NCBI RefSeq assembly: GCF_003429005.1
Contig: NZ_QVQV01000002.1
Location: forward strand, 779,700 to 843,699
DNA: 64,000 bases
Direction: 5' to 3'
Source: Paraburkholderia sp. DHOC27
GTDB taxonomy: Bacteria > Pseudomonadota > Gammaproteobacteria > Burkholderiales > Burkholderiaceae
Notes under the pieces: generated by a model
Seen by the model: only the letters and a program-made list of their open reading frames with translations
Database searches by the model: none
Told to the model about the DNA's origin: nothing
Shown: positions 20,580 through 29,266 of the stretch, in pieces
Layout of the letters: the number at the start of each line of letters is the position of its first letter
Numbering within the stretch: position 1 is the first letter of the stretch
Program-made: the position numbers and the translations under genes

Positions 20580-22150
20580 GCTCCTACTCCCGTGGTAGCC
20601 CATTGAATAACTGTTTCGGAGTCCGCTTTATCTCGCGGGATCTCCGTCACGATGCTGCCGCGATACATCACCAGCACGCGGTCCGACATGCCGAGCAGTT
20701 CCGGCAACTCCGAACTGACCATGATGACCGCCGCCCCGGCACGCGCCATCGCGACCATATGCGCGTAGATTTCGGTTTTCGCGCCGACGTCGATGCCGCG
20801 CGTCGGTTCGTCCAGCATGATCACCTTGGGCTGCGTGGCGGTGGCACGACCCAGAATCACTTTTTGCTGATTGCCGCCGGAGAGGTCGCCCGTCATCTGC
20901 GCCACTGATGAAGCACGCACCGCAAAGCGCTTGCTGGCCTGCAGCGCCAGTTCACGCTTCTTCGCGCGGCTGACGAAACCGGCGGTGGCGAGCGCGCGCA
21001 AGCTCGATAGCGCTACGTTCTCTTCGATGCTCGCTTCGAGCACCAGGCCTTCGAGTTTGCGATCCTCTGCCGTGTAGACGATGCCGTTGCGCACGCCTTC
21101 CGTGGGCGAGCCCACCGTGACCTTCTTGCCGCGAATCAGCAGTTCACCGCTGCTCAACGGCAACGCGCCGAATATGGTCTTGAGGAGTTCCGTGCGTCCC
21201 GCGCCCGCAATGCCTGCGACGCCGACAATCTCGCCCGCCCGCACGCTGAAACTCGCATCGCGCAAGACCGGCGGGCTCGCCAGATGGCGCGCTTCGAGCA
21301 CCACCTCACCGTAGTCGCGCGGCTCCCACGGGTAGAACGAATCGAGCGTGCGCGCGACCATCGCCTGGACCAGATCGGTCTCGGTCCAGTCGGACATGGG
21401 CCGGGCACCGACCGTCGCGCCGTCGCGCATCACCACGGCGGAATCCGCGAGTTCGAACACCTCTTCCAGATGGTGCGAAATGAAAATGATGCCCATGCCG
21501 GCCGCGCGCAAGCGACGCACGACGGCGTACAGGTTCGCGATATCGCCGCTCTGCAACGCGGCGGTTGGCTCGTCCATCACGAGAATGCGCGCGTCGCGCG
21601 CCACCGCTTTGGCGACTTCCACCAGTTGACGTTTGTTCAACGGCAGATCGCCGAGGCGCATGCGTGGCGAGACCGATTCGAGACCCACCTGAGCCAGCGC
21701 CTCGCGCGCCAGCTCGTCGGCCTTGCCGTGCAGAACCATGCCGTGACGTGCCGGCATGCGGCCCAGAAACAGGTTTTCCGCCACCGTCATGTCGTTGACG
21801 AGTGACAGCTCCTGATAGATCACGGCGACGCCTGCGTCGATGGCAGCGTGCGTGCCGCGCGCCAGCAATTCACCCTCGATCTCGATGGTGCCTTCGTCCG
21901 GCTCGTATGCGCCCGAGAGCGTCTTGATCAACGACGATTTGCCCGCGCCGTTCTCGCCGACAATCGCCATCACCTGCCCTGCGCGCAATTCCAGGCTCAC
22001 GCCGCGCAGCGCCACCACGCCCGGAAAGCGCTTGACGATGCCGGTCATCCGCAACAACGGCGGCCCTTCCTGCACCGTCGTCGCGCCGGCCCGCGCGGCA
22101 GCCGCCAGCGCTGCGTCATTGCTGCCCTGCGCGCTCATTTCACTGTTCAT
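20576..22150 (-). CDS. Ribose-type sugar ABC transporter ATP-binding protein (double ABC)
   Basis: A 524-residue fused double ATPase of the RbsA/MglA family. The first half has Walker A GENGAGKSS, a signature region LNKRQLVEVAKA and Walker B ILVMDEPTAAL. The second half has the degenerate GIAGAGRTELL loop, LSGGNQQKVILGRA and VIMLDEPTRGIDVGAK. AAGGGA precedes the ATG. It powers sugar uptake with the permease and the lipoprotein; gene order binding protein-ATPase-permease is standard. Confidence 0.93.
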   Translation of the reverse strand: MNSEMSAQGSNDAALAAAARAGATTVQEGPPLLRMTGIVKRFPGVVALRGVSLELRAGQVMAIVGENGAGKSSLIKTLSGAYEPDEGTIEIEGELLARGTHAAIDAGVAVIYQELSLVNDMTVAENLFLGRMPARHGMVLHGKADELAREALAQVGLESVSPRMRLGDLPLNKRQLVEVAKAVARDARILVMDEPTAALQSGDIANLYAVVRRLRAAGMGIIFISHHLEEVFELADSAVVMRDGATVGARPMSDWTETDLVQAMVARTLDSFYPWEPRDYGEVVLEARHLASPPVLRDASFSVRAGEIVGVAGIAGAGRTELLKTIFGALPLSSGELLIRGKKVTVGSPTEGVRNGIVYTAEDRKLEGLVLEASIEENVALSSLRALATAGFVSRAKKRELALQASKRFAVRASSVAQMTGDLSGGNQQKVILGRATATQPKVIMLDEPTRGIDVGAKTEIYAHMVAMARAGAAVIMVSSELPELLGMSDRVLVMYRGSIVTEIPRDKADSETVIQWATTGVGA

Positions 22151-22222
22151 GATTGCGTCCCTTCATGCTGCCGCGCGCTTCGCCGCTGCCATGTTGTTGA
22201 ACGGCGAAGCGCGCTGTGCTGC

Positions 22223-23332
22223 TTATTGACTGACCTGCTCCGACCAGAGACCGTATTTCTTGGTCTCATCCGAGTCGATGTTGTCCTTCGTGATCAGCAA
22301 GGTCGGCCACGCGTAGTTCGCCGGTACGTCCTTCTTGGCGTTGTAGTCGGCAATGAACTGCAGGGCCTTGGCCGCCATTTCGATCGGGTTCTGCGAAATC
22401 GTCGCGTCCTGCTTGCCCGCGCGAATCGCCGAAAGTGCCTGCGCCGTACCGTCCGCGCCGATGATCATGATATGCGCCTTGTCACCGAGCGGCTTGTAGC
22501 GGCCGGCGTTGTCGATGGCCTTTTCTGCGCCCACGGTGTTGTCGTCGTTGGCGCCAAAGACTGCGTCGATCTGCGGATACTTTTGCAGAATGTCGGTCAT
22601 CGCGTTGAGCGACTTCTCCTGGTCGAACGCGCCTTCCTGGCGTGCCACCACCTTGATGTCCGGGAACTTGGCGATCTCGTCGCTAAAGCCCTTTTCGCGG
22701 TCGGTTGCCGCCGTGGTACCGACCAGACCGATCAGGTCGACCACGTTGCCCTTCGGCGATCCATAGCGGGCCTTGAGCTGATCTGAAATCCAGTCCGCTG
22801 CGGTCTTGCCAAGTGCTACGTTATCCGAAGCAACGAACGAGGTGACCTTGCCGCCGTCCGAGCCGCGATCGAGCATGAACACGGGGATGTTCATCGAATT
22901 GGCTTTTTCCACCGCCGGGATGATGGCTTTGGAGTCGATCGGATTCAGCACCAGTGCCGTCACGCCCTGACTCAGCAGATTGATCGCATCATTGACCTGC
23001 TGCTGGGCATCGCCGTTCGCATTGGTCTGGACCAGATCGAAGCCCTGATCCTTGGCGCCCTTTTCGACGCCGGCCTTCAGCCCGACGAAGAAGGCGTTGT
23101 TGAGCGTGGCGATCGAGAAGCCAACCTTGACCTTGCCGCTCGCGGGCGCCGCGCTCGCCGCCGCAGCCGGACTCGCGGCGGCACTCGCACTGGCGTCGGA
23201 CGCTGCCGTGCTGCTGGACGAGTTGTCGCTCTTCGAGCAGCCGCTCAATGCCGCAGCCGTGCACAGCAGCAACGTCGCCGCCGGCGTCCCGAACTTCGCC
23301 CACACATCGAATCTTGCTGAATTCCAGGCCAT
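22223..23332 (-). CDS. Ribose-type sugar-binding lipoprotein of ABC transporter
   Basis: A 369-residue periplasmic-binding protein (RbsB-like, type I fold). The signal peptide ends in the lipobox LSGC, so the mature protein is probably lipid-anchored; a Ser/Ala-rich linker (residues about 32-60) follows. The binding domain starts at KVKVGFSIATLNNAFF and shows the family marks NANGDAQQQVNDAINLLSQG, NPIDS and GANDDNTVGA. The start at 23332 has GGAG 6 bases upstream. A 137-base gap separates it from the aldolase gene, so an internal promoter is possible. The ligand is predicted from the operon to be a 5-modified ribose or related sugar. Confidence 0.92.
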   Translation of the reverse strand: MAWNSARFDVWAKFGTPAATLLLCTAAALSGCSKSDNSSSSTAASDASASAAASPAAAASAAPASGKVKVGFSIATLNNAFFVGLKAGVEKGAKDQGFDLVQTNANGDAQQQVNDAINLLSQGVTALVLNPIDSKAIIPAVEKANSMNIPVFMLDRGSDGGKVTSFVASDNVALGKTAADWISDQLKARYGSPKGNVVDLIGLVGTTAATDREKGFSDEIAKFPDIKVVARQEGAFDQEKSLNAMTDILQKYPQIDAVFGANDDNTVGAEKAIDNAGRYKPLGDKAHIMIIGADGTAQALSAIRAGKQDATISQNPIEMAAKALQFIADYNAKKDVPANYAWPTLLITKDNIDSDETKKYGLWSEQVSQ

Positions 23333-23469
23333 AACCGTCTCCGTTTTATCAATGATGAAGCCGTGTGTGTGATGCCGCATGTGACGAACTACTCTCCGAA
23401 TCCGGCCTGCACCGTGCACGGCCGAACAATCGAATACTCACTGACGCACTTTCTCTGCCTTGTGCTTCG

Positions 23470-24168
23470 TTACGTTTGCGTCTTCTGCAATCCATACCCT
23501 TTGAAACGCTCGATCACCTCGTTCATCTCCGCCTCCGACAAGACAGGCGGCGTGCCGAGTTGCGATGCCAGCAGATATTGCTGCGCCAGCACTTCGACTT
23601 CATTGGCTACCCACAATGCGCGCTCCAGATCACGGCCCAGCGCGATCACGCCGTGATGGGCGAGCAGACACGCGGTGCGATCCCGCAGTGCGGCGAGCGC
23701 GTTGTCAGAGAGCGCCTGACTGCCGAAGGTGGCGTACGCCGCGCAACGAATCGAATTGCCGCCCGCCACTGCGACCATGTAGTGATGGGCGGGAATCTCG
23801 CGACTGTGAATGGCCAGCGCGGTCGCCGCGTTGGAATGGGTGTGGACGACGGCGTTGATATCACGCCGCTCACGCAGGATGTCGCGATGAAAGCGCCACT
23901 CCGAAGACGGCCGGTGCGTACGAAACACGGCCGCATCGTCTGTTACGTCGAGCGGCAGCCAGACAATCTTGTTCGCTTCCAGCGCATGGCACGGCACGCC
24001 GCTCGGTGTAATCAACAGCCCGTCCTGCCAGCGCGCGCTGACGTTGCCCGAGGTGCCCTGATTGATGCCGAGACGCAACATCTCGCGCATGGTTGCGATG
24101 ATCTCGTTGCGCAACGCTGTTTCTGCGTCGGCTGTGGCTCGCACGTTGGGATTCGTGTCCGAGGTCAC
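23470..24168 (-). CDS. Class II (FucA-type) ketose-phosphate aldolase
   Basis: A 232-residue zinc-dependent class II aldolase. SGNVSAR is the phosphate-binding loop, SSEWRFH holds the catalytic Glu, the zinc ligands are His109 and His111 (VVHTHSN) plus the later His in LLAHHGV. The GTG start overlaps the TGA of the mtnA-like gene by 4 bases and has GGGAGG upstream. Next to MtnK- and MtnA-type genes, the expected reaction is cleavage of a 5-modified ribulose 1-phosphate into DHAP and an aldehyde: acetaldehyde from 5-deoxyribulose-1-P, or methylthioacetaldehyde from methylthioribulose-1-P. An MtnB-type dehydratase is the close alternative fold, since the two share this superfamily, but no mtnC/mtnD genes are present. 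Confidence 0.85.
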   Translation of the reverse strand: MTSDTNPNVRATADAETALRNEIIATMREMLRLGINQGTSGNVSARWQDGLLITPSGVPCHALEANKIVWLPLDVTDDAAVFRTHRPSSEWRFHRDILRERRDINAVVHTHSNAATALAIHSREIPAHHYMVAVAGGNSIRCAAYATFGSQALSDNALAALRDRTACLLAHHGVIALGRDLERALWVANEVEVLAQQYLLASQLGTPPVLSEAEMNEVIERFKGYGLQKTQT

Positions 24169-25241
24169 GACTCGCCTCCCGTAGCAAACAGCGCCGCCAG
24201 GTTTTGTTCGAACGGCGCGCGCACGATTCCGCGCTCCGTGATGAAGCCGGTGACGAGATCGTGTGGCGTGACGTCGAAAGCCGGGTTGCGCACCTTGATA
24301 TCGGGTGGCGCGATGCCCTGCCCGCCCAGTTGCGTCACTTCGCCATCCAGACGTTCTTCGATGAAGATGTCCTCGCCGCGTGCGGTTTGCAGATCGAGCG
24401 TCGATGACGGACAGGCGACATAAAACGGCAGGTTGAAATAGCGCGCCGCAATGGCCACGCTCAGCGTGCCGATCTTGTTGGCGAAGTCGCCATTGGCCGC
24501 GACGCGGTCGGTGCCGACGATCACGACGTCCACCAGACCTTGCGCCATCATCGAAGCCGCCATGCCGTCCGTGATGAGCGTCACGTCGAGCCCGGCCTGC
24601 TGCAGTTCATACGCGGTCAAACGCGCGCCTTGCAGCAGCGGGCGGGTCTCGTCAGCGAACACGTGAAACGCCACGCCATTGCGATGCGCGAGGTACAAAG
24701 GCGCCGTGGCGGTGCCGAGTCCAGTTGTTGCCAGCGCGCCGGCGTTGCAGTGCGTCAGCACCCCCGCCCCTGCCGTGATGAGCGGCAAACCATGCACAGC
24801 AATCCCCTCGCAGATTGCCTGGTCTTCCTGATGAATCAGCTTCGCCTCCTCGACCAGCACCTGATACAACGCCTCGGCGCGATCCGCCTGCGAACGCTGC
24901 ACCGCCTGCACCATCCGCTTGAGACCCCAACTGAGATTCACCGCCGTGGGACGCGCGGTATCCAGATAGGCGGCGTGCTTTTCCAGCGCGGCGTAGAAGG
25001 CTTCGCGCGAAGCCTGCCGCACGGGCTGCATCGCGACGCACAAACCATAAGCCCCTGCTACACCGATAGCCGGCGCGCCGCGTACGCGCAACTCATGAAT
25101 CCAGCGCCACACGTCCTCCACCGTCGCCACGCGCTCGACCACGCTTTCGTGAGGCAGGCGCGTTTGGTCGAGCAGATATAGCGCATCCTCTTTCCAGGCA
25201 ATCGTGGCTGGCAGCATCAGCGAAGGGGATGGCGAAGCCAT
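24165..25241 (-). CDS. mtnA: Methylthioribose-1-phosphate isomerase family protein (MtnA-like)
   Basis: A 358-residue MtnA-family aldose-1-phosphate/ketose-1-phosphate isomerase. RGAPAIGVAGAYGL is the family opening; catalytic Cys165 (THCNAGA) and Asp245 (GTDRVAANGD) are both present. NKIGTLSVAIAARYFNLPFYVACPSSTLD is typical. The ATG at 25241 is chosen for GGAG 6 bases upstream; a GTG 16 codons earlier lacks a comparable site. It would convert 5-methylthioribose 1-phosphate or 5-deoxyribose 1-phosphate to the ribulose form, feeding the aldolase encoded next, whose start it overlaps. Confidence 0.9.
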   Translation of the reverse strand: MASPSPSLMLPATIAWKEDALYLLDQTRLPHESVVERVATVEDVWRWIHELRVRGAPAIGVAGAYGLCVAMQPVRQASREAFYAALEKHAAYLDTARPTAVNLSWGLKRMVQAVQRSQADRAEALYQVLVEEAKLIHQEDQAICEGIAVHGLPLITAGAGVLTHCNAGALATTGLGTATAPLYLAHRNGVAFHVFADETRPLLQGARLTAYELQQAGLDVTLITDGMAASMMAQGLVDVVIVGTDRVAANGDFANKIGTLSVAIAARYFNLPFYVACPSSTLDLQTARGEDIFIEERLDGEVTQLGGQGIAPPDIKVRNPAFDVTPHDLVTGFITERGIVRAPFEQNLAALFATGGES

Positions 25242-25293
25242 GCGGTCTCCGAAATCGGTGGGATCAATCGGGTCGTGGTCGGAACGCACGGGC

Positions 25294-26589
25294 TCATACG
25301 CCTACCTCGCGCTGCATCTGCAATGCACTGGCCAGTTCGATGACCTCTTCGATGCGCGTCAGGCTTTCGCGTTGCACCAGCAAGGCCTCCGCGCATTGCA
25401 GGCAGCGCACTTCGACCGCCGCGCGCACGGCGGCATCTGGAATGGACGTGATCTCCGCGACTTTGGCCATGCCGACGACGCGGCGGATCATCTTGCAACC
25501 CACAAAGCCCAACGTGTCGGTAAAGAGTTGGCGCATGAAGGCGGCCCGATAGGCCTCCGCACATTCGTGGTTCGCGTCGTCGCCGATAAAAGGCGTAACG
25601 GTCGCGCCGTTTTTGCTATTGTCATTCGCGCTCTCTTCGTGCTCGCGCCACAGCGCGACGAATTGCGTAGCGAACCCGTTCCAGACGTCGACCACCTGCT
25701 TGAGCAACCAGGCCTGAAAGGGCTTCGGGTCTCCATCATTCTGGCGACCGTGCCACTCCCGCGAAAAGAACGCGAGCAGAAAATTCGCCAGCAGCGCACC
25801 GACGTCAAAGGCCATCGGTCCATAAAACGCGAATTCCGGATCGATCACATAGGTCTCGTCCTGATTCGCCATGATCGAGCCCGTGTGCAGATCACCATGC
25901 AGCAACGTTTCTGCGTGGTTCATGAAGGCCCATTTCATTTGCGCGGCGGCGACCCGCAGCGGCACATGATGTCGCAACCTTTCAATGGCCGCTTTCGGCA
26001 ACGCTGCGCTATACACGTTCGACGGGTGGTCCTCGAACGGGAAGGTAAACACCAGCTCTTCGGTGATCTTGCAGAGTTCGCTATTGATGCCAACGCCCGC
26101 CGCTTCTTTTTTCGCAGCGGCGTCGAGAAACAGATCCGAGCCGTAAAACAGGGTGCGCGCGAGATAAGTGGACATGTGCGCCGCGAGCTTCGGATAGACG
26201 ATGCCGTCTTTCAAGCCCTGCCGCAGGATGCGATGCGACGCGAGCCGCTGCATCACCATCAGGAACAGTTCGTTGTCGGCGTGATACACGCGCGGCACAT
26301 GTTGCGGACACAGTTCACCGAAGCGCCGCAGTGCCGCGACTTCGTGCTCCATGCGATGCCGCGTCAACGGCCAGGCCTCCCCGACGAGACGCAGGAACGG
26401 CGGCGCCTGCTTGACGACCACGCTCTGCTGCGGCGTGCGGACATTGCTGACGAAATACACGTAATTCAGATTGCCGTCTCCGACTTCGACGACGTCCAGC
26501 TCGCTGTCGTCACCAAGCAGGGCGTTCACCGCGGGAATGCGATGCAGGTACGCCGCCAGCTCGGAAGAAGTCAACGCCTCAAATTCCAT
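25294..26589 (-). CDS. mtnK: Methylthioribose kinase family protein (MtnK-like)
   Basis: A 431-residue sugar kinase of the MtnK/aminoglycoside-phosphotransferase fold. EVGDGNLNYVYFV is the nucleotide loop, VVVKQAPPFLR holds the ATP Lys, HGDLHTGSI contains catalytic Asp233, and IDPEFAFYGP has the metal-binding Asp. Length fits MtnK. GAGGAG precedes the ATG. It phosphorylates C1 of methylthioribose or a similar 5-modified ribose; the 5-deoxyribose kinases of known DHAP-shunt clusters are close relatives. It lies between the GntR regulator (38-base gap) and the MtnA-like gene. Confidence 0.92.
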   Translation of the reverse strand: MEFEALTSSELAAYLHRIPAVNALLGDDSELDVVEVGDGNLNYVYFVSNVRTPQQSVVVKQAPPFLRLVGEAWPLTRHRMEHEVAALRRFGELCPQHVPRVYHADNELFLMVMQRLASHRILRQGLKDGIVYPKLAAHMSTYLARTLFYGSDLFLDAAAKKEAAGVGINSELCKITEELVFTFPFEDHPSNVYSAALPKAAIERLRHHVPLRVAAAQMKWAFMNHAETLLHGDLHTGSIMANQDETYVIDPEFAFYGPMAFDVGALLANFLLAFFSREWHGRQNDGDPKPFQAWLLKQVVDVWNGFATQFVALWREHEESANDNSKNGATVTPFIGDDANHECAEAYRAAFMRQLFTDTLGFVGCKMIRRVVGMAKVAEITSIPDAAVRAAVEVRCLQCAEALLVQRESLTRIEEVIELASALQMQREVGV

Positions 26590-26627
26590 GGTGCTCCTCT
26601 ACGGATAGAAGACCGCTCGCATGCGCG

Positions 26628-27347
26628 TCACCGGCGCTTGCGTACCAAATCGAACTTGAAAATACTGCTGTTGTAGTAGTCGTTGCTGTAACAGATCGGC
26701 CGGCCCGTATGATCGAAATCCACTTCGTCGATCAGCAGGAAAAGACCGAAGCCGTCCTGCAGTTCCGGCAGGTCGCGCGAGGTCAGGATGGTGGGCTGGA
26801 TCGAGCTATGCGTATGCGAGAGACGCAGCCCCGCGCGCGCGAAGAACGCAAACAGCGACTCGCCGAGGTCGATCTGCGCGGGATCGAAAATCGCCTTGGG
26901 CACGATGTCGATGCAATAGGCCGCAATGGCGTCGTCGGCGCGTCGCACCCGTTCGATCCACATGCACGGATCGCCCACCTGCAAACCGAGCTTGTGGGCG
27001 AGGCTCTCCGAGGCAGCAATGGATTTGACCTGAATGCGACTCGTCGACGGCACGGCGCCGACGCTCTTGATCATATCCGTCACGGACATCAGATCATCCA
27101 GACCTCCCTGCAGTTTCAGCGCAATTTGTCTGACGAAGGTGCCCCTGCCCTGCACGCGCGTTAGCAGCCCGTGCGAAATCATTTGCGCCACCGCTTCGCG
27201 CAAGCTCGACCGGCCCACACCCAACAACTCGCAAAGCTCCGGCTCAGTGGGGATCTGATCGCCCGGTTTGAGCGCCCGCTCACGAATCATCGTCAATAAA
27301 GATTCCTGAATCTTTTCGCTCATGGACCGATCTACGCTTAGGCGCAT
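26628..27347 (-). CDS. GntR-family (HutC/UTRA) transcriptional regulator
   Basis: A 239-residue regulator. The N-terminal winged helix shows KIQESLLTMIRERALKPGDQIPTEPELCELLGVGRSSLREAV. The C-terminal half looks like a UTRA ligand domain (GVGDPCMWIERVRR-like stretch, then ICYSNDYYNSSIFKFDL). Start uncertain: ATG at 27347 is used, a second ATG at 27323 is possible, neither with a clear ribosome site. First gene of the nine-gene operon and 31 bases downstream of a perfect 22-base palindrome, so autoregulation and control of the operon are likely. The effector would be the imported sugar or its phosphate. Confidence 0.88.
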   Translation of the reverse strand: MRLSVDRSMSEKIQESLLTMIRERALKPGDQIPTEPELCELLGVGRSSLREAVAQMISHGLLTRVQGRGTFVRQIALKLQGGLDDLMSVTDMIKSVGAVPSTSRIQVKSIAASESLAHKLGLQVGDPCMWIERVRRADDAIAAYCIDIVPKAIFDPAQIDLGESLFAFFARAGLRLSHTHSSIQPTILTSRDLPELQDGFGLFLLIDEVDFDHTGRPICYSNDYYNSSIFKFDLVRKRR

Positions 27348-27378
27348 GGTTCGTGGCTGGAGTCTGCACCAAATCAAT

Positions 27379-27400
27379 ATACATCAGACGTCTGATGTAT
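27379..27400. promoter_or_regulatory. Perfect 22-bp palindrome, operator candidate for the GntR regulator
   Basis: Half-site ATACATCAGAC (27379-27389) is followed directly by its exact complement GTCTGATGTAT (27390-27400). It lies 31 bases upstream of the gntR start and between that gene and the divergent aldo/keto reductase. A TATATT that could act as -10 for the operon overlaps its edge. No ribosomal or mobile-element context explains it. I saw no second copy near the 137-base gap before the binding-protein gene. Confidence 0.7.
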
Positions 27401-27555
27401 TTTTGTGGGGCATACCCTTACTTTCGGATTCGAAAATCATTAGTGATGCACTGCAACGTTAGGTACCCTAAATGCGATTTTGTCAGCAGCGTGGCATGTG
27501 GATGACCGCCACATGACTGCTTTGCCAGTAAGGGTGGCCATGTGAGGAGGAAGGT

Positions 27556-28521
27556 GTGACCGTGTCCCGATTTGCCGCAAGCAATGCACATCGCCGCACC
27601 TGGTTGCGCGGTGCGGCCGGCGCTGCGCTGACGTGGCCGTTGAGCCGCATCGCCAGCGCGCAATCGTCTGACGTGCAGCCGTCCGCTGCGCTGCCGATGC
27701 TGCACAAGCGCCCGATTCCCGCAACTGGCGAACTGCTGCCGGTGGTGGGCTGCGGCACCTGGCGCACCTTCGACGTGGGCGACGATGCCGCCGCGCAGGC
27801 GCGTCTCGCCGACGTGCTGACCGTGCTATTCAATGCCGGTGGTTCGGTGATCGACTCATCGCCGATGTACGGTTCATCGGAAGCCGTGGCTGGCACGCTG
27901 CTGACGCGGCTCGACGCGCATCGCAAAGCGTTCGTTGCCACCAAGGTGTGGACCGAGGGGCGCGCAGCGGGCATTGCGCAGATGGAAGAATCGATGCGGC
28001 GCTTTCAGCAACCGCGTATCGACCTGATGCAGATTCACAACCTGCTCGACTGGCGCACGCAACTCGCCACCTTGCGAGCGTGGAAAGCGGACGGACGTAT
28101 TCGCTATCTCGGCATTACGCATTACACGTCAGGCGCTTTCGATGAGGTTGAAGCCGTCATGCGCAGCGAACGGCTCGACTTCGTGCAGATAGACTACTCA
28201 GCAGACGACCGCGCGGCAGAGGAGCGCATCTTGCCGCTCGCCGCTGAGCGACGCATTGGCGTGATCGTGAATCAGCCGTTCGGCGGCGGCAGTTTGCTGC
28301 GCGGTTTGCTCAACCGGCCTCTGCCGCAATGGGCCGCGGAGATTGGCTGCACGTCGTGGGCGCAAGTGTTGCTGAAGTTCGTGCTCGCGCATCCCGCCGT
28401 GACCTGCGTGATTCCGGGAACAGGTCGCCCCGAATACATGATCGACAACGTGCATGCCGGTGTCGGCGTTTATCCCGACGCGGCATTGCGCAAACAGATC
28501 GTGGCAGCGATCAGCGCGTGA
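27556..28521 (+). CDS. Aldo/keto reductase with Tat signal peptide
   Basis: A 321-residue aldo/keto reductase fold protein. The N-terminus has HRRTWLRGAAGAALTWPL, a twin-arginine signal ending near ASAQ, so the mature enzyme is probably periplasmic, unusual for this NADPH-using family. Active-site residues are visible: Asp and Tyr in IDSSPMYGSSE, Lys in VATKVWT, His in LMQIHN. GTG at 27556 is the start, with GAGGAGGAAG upstream. It is divergent from the mtn operon and shares the region containing the 22-base palindrome; co-regulation is possible. Convergent with the YbaK gene. Confidence 0.87.
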   Translation: MTVSRFAASNAHRRTWLRGAAGAALTWPLSRIASAQSSDVQPSAALPMLHKRPIPATGELLPVVGCGTWRTFDVGDDAAAQARLADVLTVLFNAGGSVIDSSPMYGSSEAVAGTLLTRLDAHRKAFVATKVWTEGRAAGIAQMEESMRRFQQPRIDLMQIHNLLDWRTQLATLRAWKADGRIRYLGITHYTSGAFDEVEAVMRSERLDFVQIDYSADDRAAEERILPLAAERRIGVIVNQPFGGGSLLRGLLNRPLPQWAAEIGCTSWAQVLLKFVLAHPAVTCVIPGTGRPEYMIDNVHAGVGVYPDAALRKQIVAAISA

Positions 28522-28562
28522 ATCTCAGCGTACCCAGGCGACGCGCGTGAGCACAAGGCAGA

Positions 28563-29111
28563 TCAGGCCGATTCTTCCGGCGGCAGCGTAAGCGACGCCA
28601 CCTCGTAGTTCTTCAGCGTACGCAATACCGCAGGCGCGAGCAGCAGTTTGGCGAGGCGCACGCCGGCGCCCATCACTACCTGCTTACGCTCCATCACGGC
28701 CGCGTCCACCAGCACGCGCCAGTCTTCCGGCACACCGAACGCGGTAATGCCGCCGAATTCCATGCCGCTATGTTCGACGGCGACTTCCCGCGCCGCGAAT
28801 GACAGCCGTTTTGCGCCGAGATGCGCCTTGACCGCGCCGTTGATATCGAGGCGCAGCGAACCCAGCGTAACGATCGCGGCATAGTGTTCGGCGCCGTCTT
28901 TCTTGTACTTGATGACGATCGTGTTGGCGCAATCTTCGAGGCCGAAACCGTAGCGCGCGCTGAACGCGGCAGTGTCCGAAGCGTCGTCCGTTACGGCAAA
29001 CACGGTGACTCCGTTGGGCGGCAAGTGGGCGACGACGTGCGCGGGCAAATGGGCCGCCAGTTGGTCCGGCGGAATGATGTCGAGTTGCGACAGGGGTTCG
29101 TGTGAGTGCAT
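28563..29111 (-). CDS. YbaK/EbsC-family aminoacyl-tRNA deacylase-like protein
   Basis: A 182-residue protein with the YbaK/prolyl-tRNA-synthetase-associated fold: DCANTIVIKYKKDG, then RLDINGAVKAHLGAKRLSFA, then HSGMEFGGITAFGVPEDWRVLVD. Members hydrolyse mischarged tRNAs (for example Cys- or Ala-tRNA-Pro). The family's key Lys is represented in VIKYKK. Convergent with the aldo/keto reductase and standing alone. The exact misacylated substrate is unknown. Confidence 0.85.
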   Translation of the reverse strand: MHSHEPLSQLDIIPPDQLAAHLPAHVVAHLPPNGVTVFAVTDDASDTAAFSARYGFGLEDCANTIVIKYKKDGAEHYAAIVTLGSLRLDINGAVKAHLGAKRLSFAAREVAVEHSGMEFGGITAFGVPEDWRVLVDAAVMERKQVVMGAGVRLAKLLLAPAVLRTLKNYEVASLTLPPEESA

Positions 29112-29266
29112 GGCGGGCGCGTGAATGATATTGCTGTCATTCTAGCGGGTCGTTTTCAAAGCTGCAGCGTTCGTCGCTGCACGCACGACCTCTCACGCGC
29201 CCGTTGCCGATCAATCAAGGCAAAGAACGTATCACCTGAAATCAGTCTTATGTTACGGATACCTTA

